Assembly (NCBI GenBank): GCA_036524115.1
Contig: DATDCY010000245.1
Span: 1-10,888, forward strand
Source of the DNA: a bacterium
GTDB lineage: Bacteria > JAUVQV01 > DATDCY01
Length of the DNA stretch: 10,888 nucleotides
Reading direction: 5' to 3'
The position numbers and the translations under genes were made by a program. The notes below the pieces were generated by a model. That model did not search any database and was not told the origin of the DNA. It saw only the letters and a program-made list of their open reading frames with translations. Shown piece by piece: positions 1 to 7,734 of this stretch (positions within the stretch are counted from its first letter, which is position 1; every line of letters begins with the position of its first letter).

Positions 1-465
1 CCGCGTTCCCCGCATGGGCGTGTCGTCGCCGCGCAGCAGCGAGCGCGTGCGCAGGACGGCAGCCGGCAGTGGCGACGCGACGGGGCCGCCCGGCCCCGAA
101 TACGTGACCACCCCGCCGCCGACGTCGCGCTCGCCGATCTCGAAGGACGTCAGGGAGATGACGAACGTCGTCCGCTCGAGGCCCGCGGTCGTCCCCGCCC
201 CAGGCTGGGAGGTCTCGCGCCGCCGGTCCAGCGCGAGGACCGCCTTTCCCCGCCCCGGCTCCGGCACCGTCAGGGTCCCCCCGACCGGGTGATCGACGGT
301 GACCGTCAGGCGGGCGACGTCCCCGACGCGGATCTCCGCGGGCTCCAGCGAGGCGGACACCGCGAGCGGCGCGGGCGCGGCGCCGGCGGCCGGGTGCGGG
401 ACCATGGCGACCGCGAGACAGACCGCCGCCGCCGAGGCCAGCCTCCTGCACTCGGGCTTCCTCAC
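1..465 (-). CDS. Exported BatD-like protein, N-terminal part (runs off the window)
   Basis: The gene is open from a GTG at 465-463 to the window edge, giving 155 codons without a stop; the C-terminus is missing. Its GTG overlaps the TGA of the upstream DUF58 gene by four bases (GTGA), which suggests translational coupling. The first 30 or so residues look like a signal peptide: basic MRKPECRR, a hydrophobic LASAAAVCLAVAMV stretch, then small residues PAAGAA. The rest resembles the beta-rich periplasmic domain of BatD-like proteins: residues about 36-60 (SLEPAEIRVGDVARLTVTVD) and about 105-125 (TTFVISLTSFEIGERDVGGG) fit the family's 'tension/positioning' strands. BatD-type proteins normally sit next to MoxR, DUF58 and vWA proteins and are thought to act in the envelope with them. 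The position supports this; the assignment is by pattern, not alignment. It could instead be a shorter DUF4381-type accessory. Membrane segments expected downstream cannot be seen. Confidence 0.72.
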   Translation of the reverse strand, partial: MRKPECRRLASAAAVCLAVAMVPHPAAGAAPAPLAVSASLEPAEIRVGDVARLTVTVDHPVGGTLTVPEPGRGKAVLALDRRRETSQPGAGTTAGLERTTFVISLTSFEIGERDVGGGVVTYSGPGGPVASPLPAAVLRTRSLLRGDDTPMRGTR

Positions 466-1396
466 ATCCGCAGCCTTCGCTCCCGGAGCTTGAAGAAGGA
501 GATCAGCTCGCGCTCGTACGGCTCGCCCGCGAAGACCTCGACCGCATCGCAGCGCGCGCCCCGCAGGGTGTCGAGCAGACGTCGGCGCCGCTCGCCCCAC
601 CCCCGCGCGAGCGCCTCCCGCACGCCGCGGCCCGAGGTGTCCACGAGCCGCCGCGCCCCCGACTCCGGGTCGCGCCACTCGACGAGCCCGACCGCGGGCC
701 ACTCGCGCTCGCGCCGGTCGCCGATGACGACGGAGATCAGGTCGTGGCGCCGCGCCGTCACCCGCAGCGGCCGCTCGAAGCCGGCGTCGTGAAAGTCGCT
801 GAGCAGGAAGGCCACCGAGCGTCGGTGCGTCACCCGGTTGAGGAACTCCAGCGCCGAGACCAGCCGCGTGCCGCGCCCCCGCGGCGTGAACGAGAGCACC
901 TCGCGGATCACCCGCAGCACGTGGCCGCTCCCCTTGCCCGGCGGGACGTGCAGCTCCACCCGGTCCGTGAAGAGCACCAGACCGACGCGGTCGTTGTTGC
1001 GGATGGCGGCGAAGGCGAGCACGGCCGCGATCTCCGCCGCGAGGTCCTTCTTGAACCGCGCCGTGCCGCCGAAGAACTGCGACGCGGAGACGTCGACGAG
1101 CAGCATGACCGTCAGCTCGCGCTCCTCCACGAACTTCTTGACGAAGAGTCCGCCGCCGCGCGCGCTGACGTTCCAGTCGATGCTGCGGACGTCGTCCCCC
1201 GGGACGTACGCGCGCACCTCCTGGAACTCCATCCCCTGGCCCTTGAAGACGCTGAGGTACTCGCCGCCAAAGACGCTGGTGACCATCCGGTTCGTCCGGA
1301 TCTCGATCTGGCGGACCCGCCGCAGCACCTCCCGCGGGATCGCCGCGGCGGCTGCCCCGGGGACCTCCGGCGCGGCCTTCGGGCGGGGCGCGGGCG

Positions 1397-1400
<4 letters not shown>
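462..1400 (-). CDS. DUF58 domain protein (vWA-like, MoxR partner)
   Basis: A 312-residue protein with the full DUF58 signature at residues 56-81 (GMEFQEVRAYVPGDD followed by RSIDWNVSAR). Directly after this lies a von Willebrand A-like fold with an intact MIDAS start, D103-x-S105-x-S107. DUF58 proteins are the usual partners of MoxR AAA+ ATPases and are thought to act in assembly or stress-related maturation of envelope or metalloprotein targets; the exact client is not known. The start is GTG at 1400-1398, overlapping the moxR TGA (1399-1397) in a GTGA arrangement, so the two are probably made in equal amounts. The stop overlaps the GTG of the BatD-like gene in the same way. The first 20 residues are Ala/Pro-rich and probably disordered. 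No transmembrane segment is evident, so the protein is likely cytoplasmic. Length is normal for the family. Confidence 0.95.
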
Positions 1401-2386
<986 letters not shown>

Positions 2387-2395
2387 GCTGTCGAG

Positions 2396-2401
2396 CCTCC
2401 C
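2396..2401 (-). promoter_or_regulatory. Ribosome binding site deciding the moxR start
   Basis: The minus strand reads GGGAGG here, nine bases before the ATG at 2386-2384. It is the reason for choosing this start over the longer in-frame ATG at 2569. Confidence 0.75.
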
Positions 2402-2473
2402 TTGCCTGCCTCGCGCGTCCGCGCCGGGCCCGCGCCGCCGCCGGGCCCCGGATCGGCAGCGGCGGCCCGCTGC

Positions 2474-2489
2474 GCCATTGTCATGCCAG
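2474..2489 (-). promoter_or_regulatory. Possible sigma-54 (-24/-12) promoter for the moxR operon
   Basis: The minus strand reads CTGGCATGACAATGGC. The invariant GG (2487-2486) and GC (2475-2474) of sigma-54 promoters are present with exactly ten bases between them. The -24 block TGGCATG differs from TGGCACG by one base; the -12 block TGGC differs from TTGC by one. Transcription would begin near 2462, leaving an untranslated leader of about 75 bases. No enhancer-binding protein gene is in the window, and GG-N10-GC is easily found by chance in GC-rich DNA, so this is only a candidate. Confidence 0.28.
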
Positions 2490-2550
2490 ACGGGGCGAAA
2501 ATCCACCGGGGATGACGCCGCCGATGATGATACCGTCCGGCCCGCCGCGG

Positions 2551-2572
2551 CGCGTGTGATCCGCGACACGCG
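2551..2572. repeat. Perfect 7-bp inverted repeat in the archease-moxR gap
   Basis: CGCGTGT (2551-2557) and ACACGCG (2566-2572) are perfect reverse complements around an 8-base loop. It lies 22 bases beyond the archease stop in that gene's direction of reading. It could act as a transcript-end hairpin between archease and moxR, although no T-tract follows, or as an operator upstream of moxR. The rest of the gap (2387-2593) contains no convincing gene. Confidence 0.4.
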
Positions 2573-2593
2573 GCCGCCTGCGCCCGGGGCGCG

Positions 2594-3058
2594 TCAGACG
2601 TCCAGCACCACGAACGCCGTCCACCCGCGCTCGGTCCGCTCGACGCGCAGCCGGTGCAGGGTGACGGCCTTGACGTCGGCCAGGAGGCCGTGGCGCGCCG
2701 GGTCCAGGGCCTCGCCCTCGGCCTGCGCCTCGAGCGCGAGCCCGCCGTCGCGCTCCTCGATGCGCACCGAGGCGACCCGCAGGAGCAACCCCTCGGCGTC
2801 CTTGTAGTAGACGAGCTCCTCGAGGAAGCGATACAGCAGCAGGTCGGCAGCCGCCTCCTCGAGCCGCATGGTGCGCCGCTGGCGCGCCGCGATGGCCCCG
2901 GGGTCCGCGGACATCGTGGCGACGGTGGCCTCCGCGGCGGCGAGGAACGCCTCCTCGAGCGTGGGCCCCCACGCCTCGAAGGCGACGTCCGCGATGGCGA
3001 CGTCGTCACGCGCGCGCCAGCCCCGCGGCTGCGGGACTGCGGCGCCGGTGGGGGGCAC
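2594..3058 (-). CDS. Archease, activator of RtcB RNA ligase
   Basis: A 154-residue protein that matches archease along its whole length: IADVAFEAWGPTLEEAFLAAAEA (residues about 22-44, equivalent to the family's HTADIGIRAYG-TLEEAF segment), FLEELVYYKDAEGLLLR in the middle, and KAVTLHRLRV followed by GWTAFVVLDV at the C-terminus with the final conserved Asp. Archease helps RtcB become guanylated and allows multiple turnover. The start is GTG at 3058-3056, two bases after the rtcB stop, so the pair is one operon; the adjacency is strong independent support. The extreme N-terminus (MPPTGAAVPQPRGWRARDD) is longer than usual. The family's conserved His-Thr before Ala-Asp is here Ala-Ile-Ala-Asp, so the His is missing while the metal-binding Asp is kept. 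Confidence 0.92.
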   Translation of the reverse strand: MPPTGAAVPQPRGWRARDDVAIADVAFEAWGPTLEEAFLAAAEATVATMSADPGAIAARQRRTMRLEEAAADLLLYRFLEELVYYKDAEGLLLRVASVRIEERDGGLALEAQAEGEALDPARHGLLADVKAVTLHRLRVERTERGWTAFVVLDV

Positions 3059-3060
3059 GC

Positions 3061-4518
3061 CTAGCCCTTCACGTTGCCGATGGGGACCAGGCGCACGACC
3101 CGCCGGCTGATCCCCGCCAGCTCGGTCGCGGCCACCACGAGGTCGATGTCCTTGTACGCCGCCCCCGCCTCCTCGGCGAAGCCCCCATAGCTGGCAGTGC
3201 GCACGAGGATCCCCTGCTCCTCCATGCTCCGCTCGAGCGCGCGCCCCGAGAAGCGGCGCTTGGCCTCATGGCGACTCATCGTCCGGCCGCTGCCGTGGGC
3301 GGTGGAGAAGAAGGTCTCGCTCCCCCCCGGCGTCCCGGCCAGCAGGTACGAGCCGGTCTGCATGGACCCGCCGATGATCACCGGCTGGCCCGTCTCGCGG
3401 TACATCGCGGGAAGCTCCTCGCGGCCCGGGCCGAAGGCGCGCGTCGCCCCCTTGCGGTGCACGAGCAGCTCGCGCACCCGCCCGTCGACGAGGTGGCGCT
3501 CGAGCTTCGCCGTGTTGTGGCAGACGTCGTAGACCTGGCTCATGCCCAGCTCGCGCGGATCCCTGCCGAAGACCTCGGCGAACACCTCGCGGATCCGGTG
3601 CGCGATCACCTGCCGGTTGGCGAACGACATGTTCAGGGCGCACTTCATCGCCGCGAAGTAGTCCTGGCCCTCGGGCGAGCCGAAGGGCGCGCAGGCCAGC
3701 TCCCGGTCGGGGACGGCGATGTGGTAGCGCGGCCCCATCACCTTGAGGAAGCTCATCAGGTAGTCCGAGGCCACCTGGTGGCCGAAGCCGCGGCTGCCGC
3801 AGTGGAACATGACGACGACCTGGTTCGGCAGCGTGAGCCCGAAGGCGCGTGCCAGCGCCTCGTCGAAGACGTTCTCCGGCCGAACGACCTGCACCTCCAG
3901 GTAGTGGTTGCCCGAGCCGAGGGTGCCGATCTGCGCGCAGCCGCGCTCGACCGCCCGCGCGCTGACCGTGGCGGCGTCCGCCCCGTCGATGCGCCCCCCC
4001 TCCTCCGTGCGCTCGAGGTCCTCCTCCCAGCCGTACCCCTCGCGGATGCACCAGGGGGCGCCCTGCTCGACGACCTTGCGGAAGATCGCCGGCTTCAGGT
4101 CGAGGAACCCGCGGCTGCCGACGCCGGCCGGGATCCGCGCAAAGAGCCGGTCGACGAGCAGGCGCAGGCGCGGGCGCACCTCCGCCTCGGTGAGGTTCGT
4201 CAGCAGCAGCCGCATCCCGCAGTTGATGTCGAAGCCGATCCCGCCGGGCGAGATCACGCCGGTGTCCGGGTCCATCGCGGCGACGCCGCCGATCGGGAAG
4301 CCGTAGCCCCAGTGGCCGTCCGGCATGCAGAAGGCGCACCGGACGATCCCGGGGAGCATCGCCACGTTCGTGACCTGCTCGAAGACCCCCTCGTCCATCT
4401 CGCCCAGGAGCCGCTCGGAGGCGCAGACGCGCGCGGGGACGCGCATCCCCTGCTTGTAGCTCGGCGGGATCTCCCAGACGGCCTCCGCGACCCTGCGGAT
4501 CCCCTTCGGAAGCGGCAT
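3061..4518 (-). CDS. rtcB: RtcB: RNA-splicing / RNA-repair ligase
   Basis: A full-length 485-residue RtcB. This enzyme joins RNA ends carrying 2',3'-cyclic phosphate or 3'-phosphate to 5'-hydroxyl ends, using GTP and Mn2+, in tRNA splicing or repair of cleaved RNA. All key residues are visible: D97 and C100 in GFDINCGMRLL, N204-H205 in GSGNHYLEVQ, H239 in FHCGSRGFGHQ, H334 in VCHNTAKLE, and the guanylated histidine H408 in TAHGSGRTMSR; HRKGATRAF lies at 354-363. The start ATG (4518-4516) has a strong GGAGGTG-type ribosome site about eight bases upstream, and the MPLPKGIRRV start is typical. The stop TAG is two bases before the archease start. A possible sigma-70 promoter lies about 50 bases upstream. 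No RtcR regulator or RtcA cyclase is in the window. Confidence 0.98.
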   Translation of the reverse strand: MPLPKGIRRVAEAVWEIPPSYKQGMRVPARVCASERLLGEMDEGVFEQVTNVAMLPGIVRCAFCMPDGHWGYGFPIGGVAAMDPDTGVISPGGIGFDINCGMRLLLTNLTEAEVRPRLRLLVDRLFARIPAGVGSRGFLDLKPAIFRKVVEQGAPWCIREGYGWEEDLERTEEGGRIDGADAATVSARAVERGCAQIGTLGSGNHYLEVQVVRPENVFDEALARAFGLTLPNQVVVMFHCGSRGFGHQVASDYLMSFLKVMGPRYHIAVPDRELACAPFGSPEGQDYFAAMKCALNMSFANRQVIAHRIREVFAEVFGRDPRELGMSQVYDVCHNTAKLERHLVDGRVRELLVHRKGATRAFGPGREELPAMYRETGQPVIIGGSMQTGSYLLAGTPGGSETFFSTAHGSGRTMSRHEAKRRFSGRALERSMEEQGILVRTASYGGFAEEAGAAYKDIDLVVAATELAGISRRVVRLVPIGNVKG

Positions 4519-4569
4519 GGCGCTCGCACCTCCCGGCGACGGGACGCCCGACGCGGGCGCCCCGCCTGG

Positions 4570-4598
4570 AATGTACGCCGCATTCGCGCGCGCCGCAA
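4570..4598 (-). promoter_or_regulatory. Candidate sigma-70 promoter for rtcB-archease
   Basis: On the minus strand, TTGCGG (4598-4593) and TACATT (4575-4570) are separated by 17 bases. The -10 box matches consensus at four of six positions, the -35 box at three. The predicted start near 4563 leaves a leader of about 45 bases with the GGAGGTG ribosome site (4533-4527). It lies in the 128-bp gap between divergent rtcB and the radical SAM operon. Confidence 0.4.
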
Positions 4599-4608
4599 AG
4601 CGGCTGCC

Positions 4609-4637
4609 TTGACTTCCGGTTTTCCGGGCACCAACAT
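4609..4637 (+). promoter_or_regulatory. Weak candidate promoter for the radical SAM operon
   Basis: TTGACT (4609-4614) is a good -35 box; 17 bases later CAACAT (4632-4637) is a poor -10 box. Transcription would begin around 4644, only a few bases before the ATG at 4647. No Shine-Dalgarno sequence is visible before that ATG, so a nearly leaderless message would be consistent. The -10 match is weak. Confidence 0.25.
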
Positions 4638-4646
4638 CCCCCCGTC

Positions 4647-5711
4647 ATGGGCATGGCATTCCGCTACCTGCCGACCGCGAGCGCGGCCTTCAACACCGGC
4701 TACCGCGCGCTGCGGATGTACCTGAGCAACCACTCCCTCAGGGCCTGGGCGGCCGCGGGCGCGCACCATGCCCGCCGGCTCCGGGGCGAACCCTGCCCGA
4801 CCTTCGCCACGGTCGCGGTCACCTACCGGTGCCAGTGCCGCTGCGAGCACTGCTACTCGGACTCGCCGGCGCGCCCGCGCGAGAACGAGCTGACCACCGA
4901 GGAGGCGCGGCGGGTCCTGCGCGAGATCCGCGGGCTCGGCGCAATGATCGTCCACTTCTCGGGGGGCGAGCCGCTGCTGCGGGAGGACCTCTTCGAGCTG
5001 GTCGCGTACGCGCGTTCGCTCGGGCTGCTGACGCGGGTCAACTCCAACGGGCTGCTCCTGACCGACGAGAATGTGCGGCGCCTCAAGGTGGCGGGACTCA
5101 CGGAGTGCGGCGTGTCGCTCGACAGCGCCGACCCCGCGGTGCACGATCGCTTCCGCGGGACGCCGGGCCTGCACGAGCGGGCGGTGCGCGGGATCCGCAC
5201 CGTCGTCCGCCACGGCATACCGTGCCGGATCATGACCGTCGCCCCCCGCGAGAGCATCCCCGAGGGCCTCGAGCGCACGATCGCCCTCGGGAGGAGCCTC
5301 GGCGGGCGGCACATGTACGTCCTGATCCCGATCGCCACCGGCGCGTGGACCGACGCCGCGGACAAGCTGCTGACGGCGGCGGAGCGGGCGAAGCTTCGCG
5401 AGCTGCAGGACCTGACGTTCGCGCACCTGGAGATGCCCCGGGCGGGGACGAACTGCTGCATGTACCGCAACGAACTGCTGTACGTCTCGGCGAACGGCAA
5501 CGTGACCCCGTGCGCCTTCGTGCCCTTCGTCCTCGGCAACCTGCGGGAGCGGCCGCTCGCCGAGATCTGGCGCCGCCACTGCCGGCGGCCGGCCATGGTC
5601 TGCCGCGGCGACTGCCCGATGAACATCCCGGAGCAACGCGAGGCGCTGCGGCGCCACGTCGAGGACGCCGCGCGCGACCTGCGGCGGGAGCGGGGAGCGG
5701 CGGCGCCGTGA
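4647..5711 (+). CDS. Radical SAM protein with reduced SPASM-like C-terminus
   Basis: A 354-residue radical SAM enzyme. The SAM-binding [4Fe-4S] motif is C62-x3-C66-x2-C69 (YRCQCRCEHCYSD, with an extra C64), followed by GGEP at 106-109 and a typical TIM-barrel pattern (VNSNGLLLTDENV, CGVSLDSADPAVHDRFRG). The C-terminus has C271-x12-G-x4-C289 as in SPASM proteins, then C312-x6-C319-x3-C323 and no final Cys, so the auxiliary-cluster set is incomplete compared with canonical SPASM. Residues 1-50 form an extension with a possible amphipathic helix (GYRALRMYLSNHSLRAW). It opens a coupled four-gene operon; its TGA overlaps the GTG of the QueG-like gene. The start at 4647 lacks a clear ribosome site; ATG 4653 is an alternative. 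The substrate is unknown; relatives act on peptides, tetrapyrroles or lipids. Confidence 0.92.
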   Translation: MGMAFRYLPTASAAFNTGYRALRMYLSNHSLRAWAAAGAHHARRLRGEPCPTFATVAVTYRCQCRCEHCYSDSPARPRENELTTEEARRVLREIRGLGAMIVHFSGGEPLLREDLFELVAYARSLGLLTRVNSNGLLLTDENVRRLKVAGLTECGVSLDSADPAVHDRFRGTPGLHERAVRGIRTVVRHGIPCRIMTVAPRESIPEGLERTIALGRSLGGRHMYVLIPIATGAWTDAADKLLTAAERAKLRELQDLTFAHLEMPRAGTNCCMYRNELLYVSANGNVTPCAFVPFVLGNLRERPLAEIWRRHCRRPAMVCRGDCPMNIPEQREALRRHVEDAARDLRRERGAAAP

Positions 5712-6634
5712 GCACGGGGGCACGGGAGCGGCGCGCCTGGGTCGAGACCACGCTGCGCGAACTGGTCCTCGGCGCGCCGGAGAACACGTTGCGCGACCGC
5801 GGCGGCGTCGCGATCTTCGGGCCGCCGCTCGTCGGTGTCGCCGACGGCGACGACCCGCTGTTCGAGACGTTCCGCGACGTCGTCAGCCCGCGCCACCTCA
5901 TGCCCCGCGCGGTGATCCGCGACCGCATGGCGGACCCGTCCGCGCCAGTTCGCGTCATCGCCTGGGCCCTCCCCTACACGGAGGCCGTCCGGCGCTCCAA
6001 CCGCGGCGCCGAGTGGCCTTCGTCGCTCTACTCGCAGGCGCGCAACAACGCTGCGGCGCTCAGCGAGCGGGTGTCGCGGTCCTTCGTCGCGCGCCTCGTT
6101 GAACGGGGACACGCCGCGACGACGCCGATCGCGACCGCGGCGTACGACGCCTTCCGGGACGAGCGCTGGGTGTTCTCCTCCGCGTGGTCCGAGCGCCACG
6201 CGGCCTACGCGGCCGGTCTCGGGACGTTCGGGCTGAACGCGGGACTGATCACGCCGGCCGGGATTGCCGTGCGTTTCGGCAGCGCGGTCACCGATCTGGA
6301 CGTGGAGGTTTCCGCCAGTCCGACCGGAAGCCATCGCCATCCCTGCCTCGGGCCGGACGGCACCGGCTGCGGCCGGTGCATCCCCCGCTGCCCTGCCGGG
6401 GCGATCGGCCCCGACGGCCTGGACAAGGAGAAGTGCTACCAGCGCCGCAACGTGGTGCGCGAACGCTTCCTTCCCGGCTACCGCCAGACGCTGGAGCTGC
6501 TGGAGGCCGACGTCGTCAAGGGCGGGAAGCGGACGTCCGGGCACTCGCTCGGCTGCGCGCTCTGCCAGTGCGGCGTCCCGTGCGAGGCGGGCACCCCGCA
6601 GACCGCCGCGGGCGGCGGGCACGCCGGTGCTTGA
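5708..6634 (+). CDS. QueG-like (COG1600) iron-sulfur protein, probably not a true epoxyqueuosine reductase
   Basis: A 308-residue protein starting at GTG 5708, which overlaps the previous TGA by four bases. The middle (SSAWSERHAAYAAGLGTFGLN, about 157-177, then ITPAGIAVRFGSAVTD) matches the cobalamin-binding core of epoxyqueuosine-reductase-like proteins. The C-terminal third is cysteine-rich: C213, C221-x2-C224-x3-C228-P, C243, then C283-x2-C286-x-C288-x3-C292, enough for two [4Fe-4S] clusters but with spacing altered from the QueG pattern. The QueG Y-x-x-G-x-D-Y-H segment aligns by eye with YSQARNNAAAL, so the general-acid Asp appears to be Asn113 and the following His is lost. I infer a redox role, perhaps electron delivery or B12-dependent reduction for the flanking radical SAM enzymes, rather than tRNA queuosine synthesis. 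It overlaps the next gene by eight bases. Confidence 0.87.
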   Translation: MSTGARERRAWVETTLRELVLGAPENTLRDRGGVAIFGPPLVGVADGDDPLFETFRDVVSPRHLMPRAVIRDRMADPSAPVRVIAWALPYTEAVRRSNRGAEWPSSLYSQARNNAAALSERVSRSFVARLVERGHAATTPIATAAYDAFRDERWVFSSAWSERHAAYAAGLGTFGLNAGLITPAGIAVRFGSAVTDLDVEVSASPTGSHRHPCLGPDGTGCGRCIPRCPAGAIGPDGLDKEKCYQRRNVVRERFLPGYRQTLELLEADVVKGGKRTSGHSLGCALCQCGVPCEAGTPQTAAGGGHAGA

Positions 6635-7733
6635 CGTCAAGCTCAAGCTGCGCCCGGGCCACACCGCCGAGCGCACGTGGGACGGGCCGGCGGCGCTGCG
6701 CCAGCTCGTGTGGAACATCACGTACGCGTGCAATTTCTCCTGTGCCGTCTGCTATGCCGATGCCGGGCGGCGGCGCGACGGCGAGATCGACACCGCTGCG
6801 GCGAAGAACTTGATCGCGCGCGCCCGCGAGGCGGGCGTCCGGGACGTCATCGTCTCCGGCGGCGAGCCCTTCATGCGGCCTGACGTCCCCGAGCTGCTGG
6901 CCGCGATGGCTCGGCACGGCATCTCGGCCCGCATCGCCACCAACGGCAGCCTCCTGACGGACGAGCTGCTGCGGCGCCTCCGCGCCGAGACGCTCGTGTC
7001 GAGCTTCCAGGTGAGCATCGACACCCTCGATCCCTCCCGATACGCGGCGCTGCACGGCTGTGACCCCGCGCTGCTCGAGCGGGCGATCGCGGCCACGCGC
7101 CTCGTCCAGGCCGCCGGCTTCCACGCGACGGTCTCATCCCGCGTGACACCGGCGACGCTCGGCGATCTGCCGGCCCTGATCGACCTCGCGCGCCGCGAGG
7201 AGTGGGCGACGCTCACGCTCCACCTGCCGGTCCACACGCGACGGGCGCGAGACGCCTGGGAACCGGATACCGACGTCCTGAACCTCCTGGAGCCAGTCTT
7301 CGATCACTTCCTCGCGGGAGAGCACTGGCTCGTCGAGACGTACATCCCCTGGGCGCCGCTGCACCCGGCGATGCAGCGTCTCGGCGAGCGGGTGCGCGTC
7401 GTTCACCGCGGCTGCAGCGCGGGGCGCGACCGCCTCACCGTGAATCCCTGCGGCACGCTCAGCCCGTGCGTCTGCCTCGATGTCCCCGGCGCGCACGTCG
7501 GGAACGTCGAGCGCGACGGCCTGGAAGCGGTCTTCGCGTCCGCCGCGCTCCGCGACGCGGAGCGCAGGGCGAGCCCGCAGGGATCCTGCGCGGGCTGTGA
7601 CCTCTTTGCCTCGTGCAGGGGCGGCTGCCGCGCCGCGGCCTACGCGTTCTCCGGGAGCATGCGCGCCGAGGATGCGTCCTGCCCCGTGCGACGCCTGCCC
7701 GGAGGACCCCGCGCCGCCGGCGCCCGTGGGTAG
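6627..7733 (+). CDS. Radical SAM/SPASM domain protein
   Basis: A 368-residue radical SAM enzyme with a canonical SPASM domain. The SAM cluster motif is C35-x3-C39-x2-C42 (ITYACNFSCAVCYADAG), with SGGEP at 77-81 and IATNGSLLTDEL at 103-114. The SPASM part is textbook: C263-x12-G276-x4-C281, then C321-x2-C324-x5-C330-x3-C334 and a last C352, enough for two auxiliary [4Fe-4S] clusters. The family includes PqqE, anaerobic sulfatase-maturing enzymes, NirJ/AhbD-type haem enzymes and RiPP maturases; none can be singled out here. The start was set at GTG 6627, overlapping the QueG-like stop by eight bases, because the protein then begins shortly before the radical SAM core. A longer in-frame reading from 6264 would lie inside the upstream gene. 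The next gene begins one base after the TAG. No precursor-peptide gene is seen nearby. Confidence 0.93.
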   Translation: MLDVKLKLRPGHTAERTWDGPAALRQLVWNITYACNFSCAVCYADAGRRRDGEIDTAAAKNLIARAREAGVRDVIVSGGEPFMRPDVPELLAAMARHGISARIATNGSLLTDELLRRLRAETLVSSFQVSIDTLDPSRYAALHGCDPALLERAIAATRLVQAAGFHATVSSRVTPATLGDLPALIDLARREEWATLTLHLPVHTRRARDAWEPDTDVLNLLEPVFDHFLAGEHWLVETYIPWAPLHPAMQRLGERVRVVHRGCSAGRDRLTVNPCGTLSPCVCLDVPGAHVGNVERDGLEAVFASAALRDAERRASPQGSCAGCDLFASCRGGCRAAAYAFSGSMRAEDASCPVRRLPGGPRAAGARG

Positions 7734-7734
7734 C

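Noticed and set aside
2387-2569. Longer N-terminus for MoxR (start at 2569)
   Set aside because: The extra 61 residues are Arg/Gly-rich and not family-like; ATG 2386 has a good ribosome site.
6264-6626. N-terminal extension of the second radical SAM protein inside the QueG-like gene
   Set aside because: This stretch encodes the cluster-binding end of the QueG-like protein in another frame; GTG 6627 gives a normal radical SAM N-terminus.
6630-6641. CTTGACGTCAAG palindrome at the start of the second radical SAM gene, as an operator
   Set aside because: It has no spacer between half-sites, lies inside coupled coding sequence and has no promoter next to it.
4853-6733. A 626-codon minus-strand open frame opposite the radical SAM and QueG-like genes
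   Set aside because: No recognisable domain and Arg/Ser/Pro-rich composition; the plus-strand genes with Cys motifs explain the DNA.
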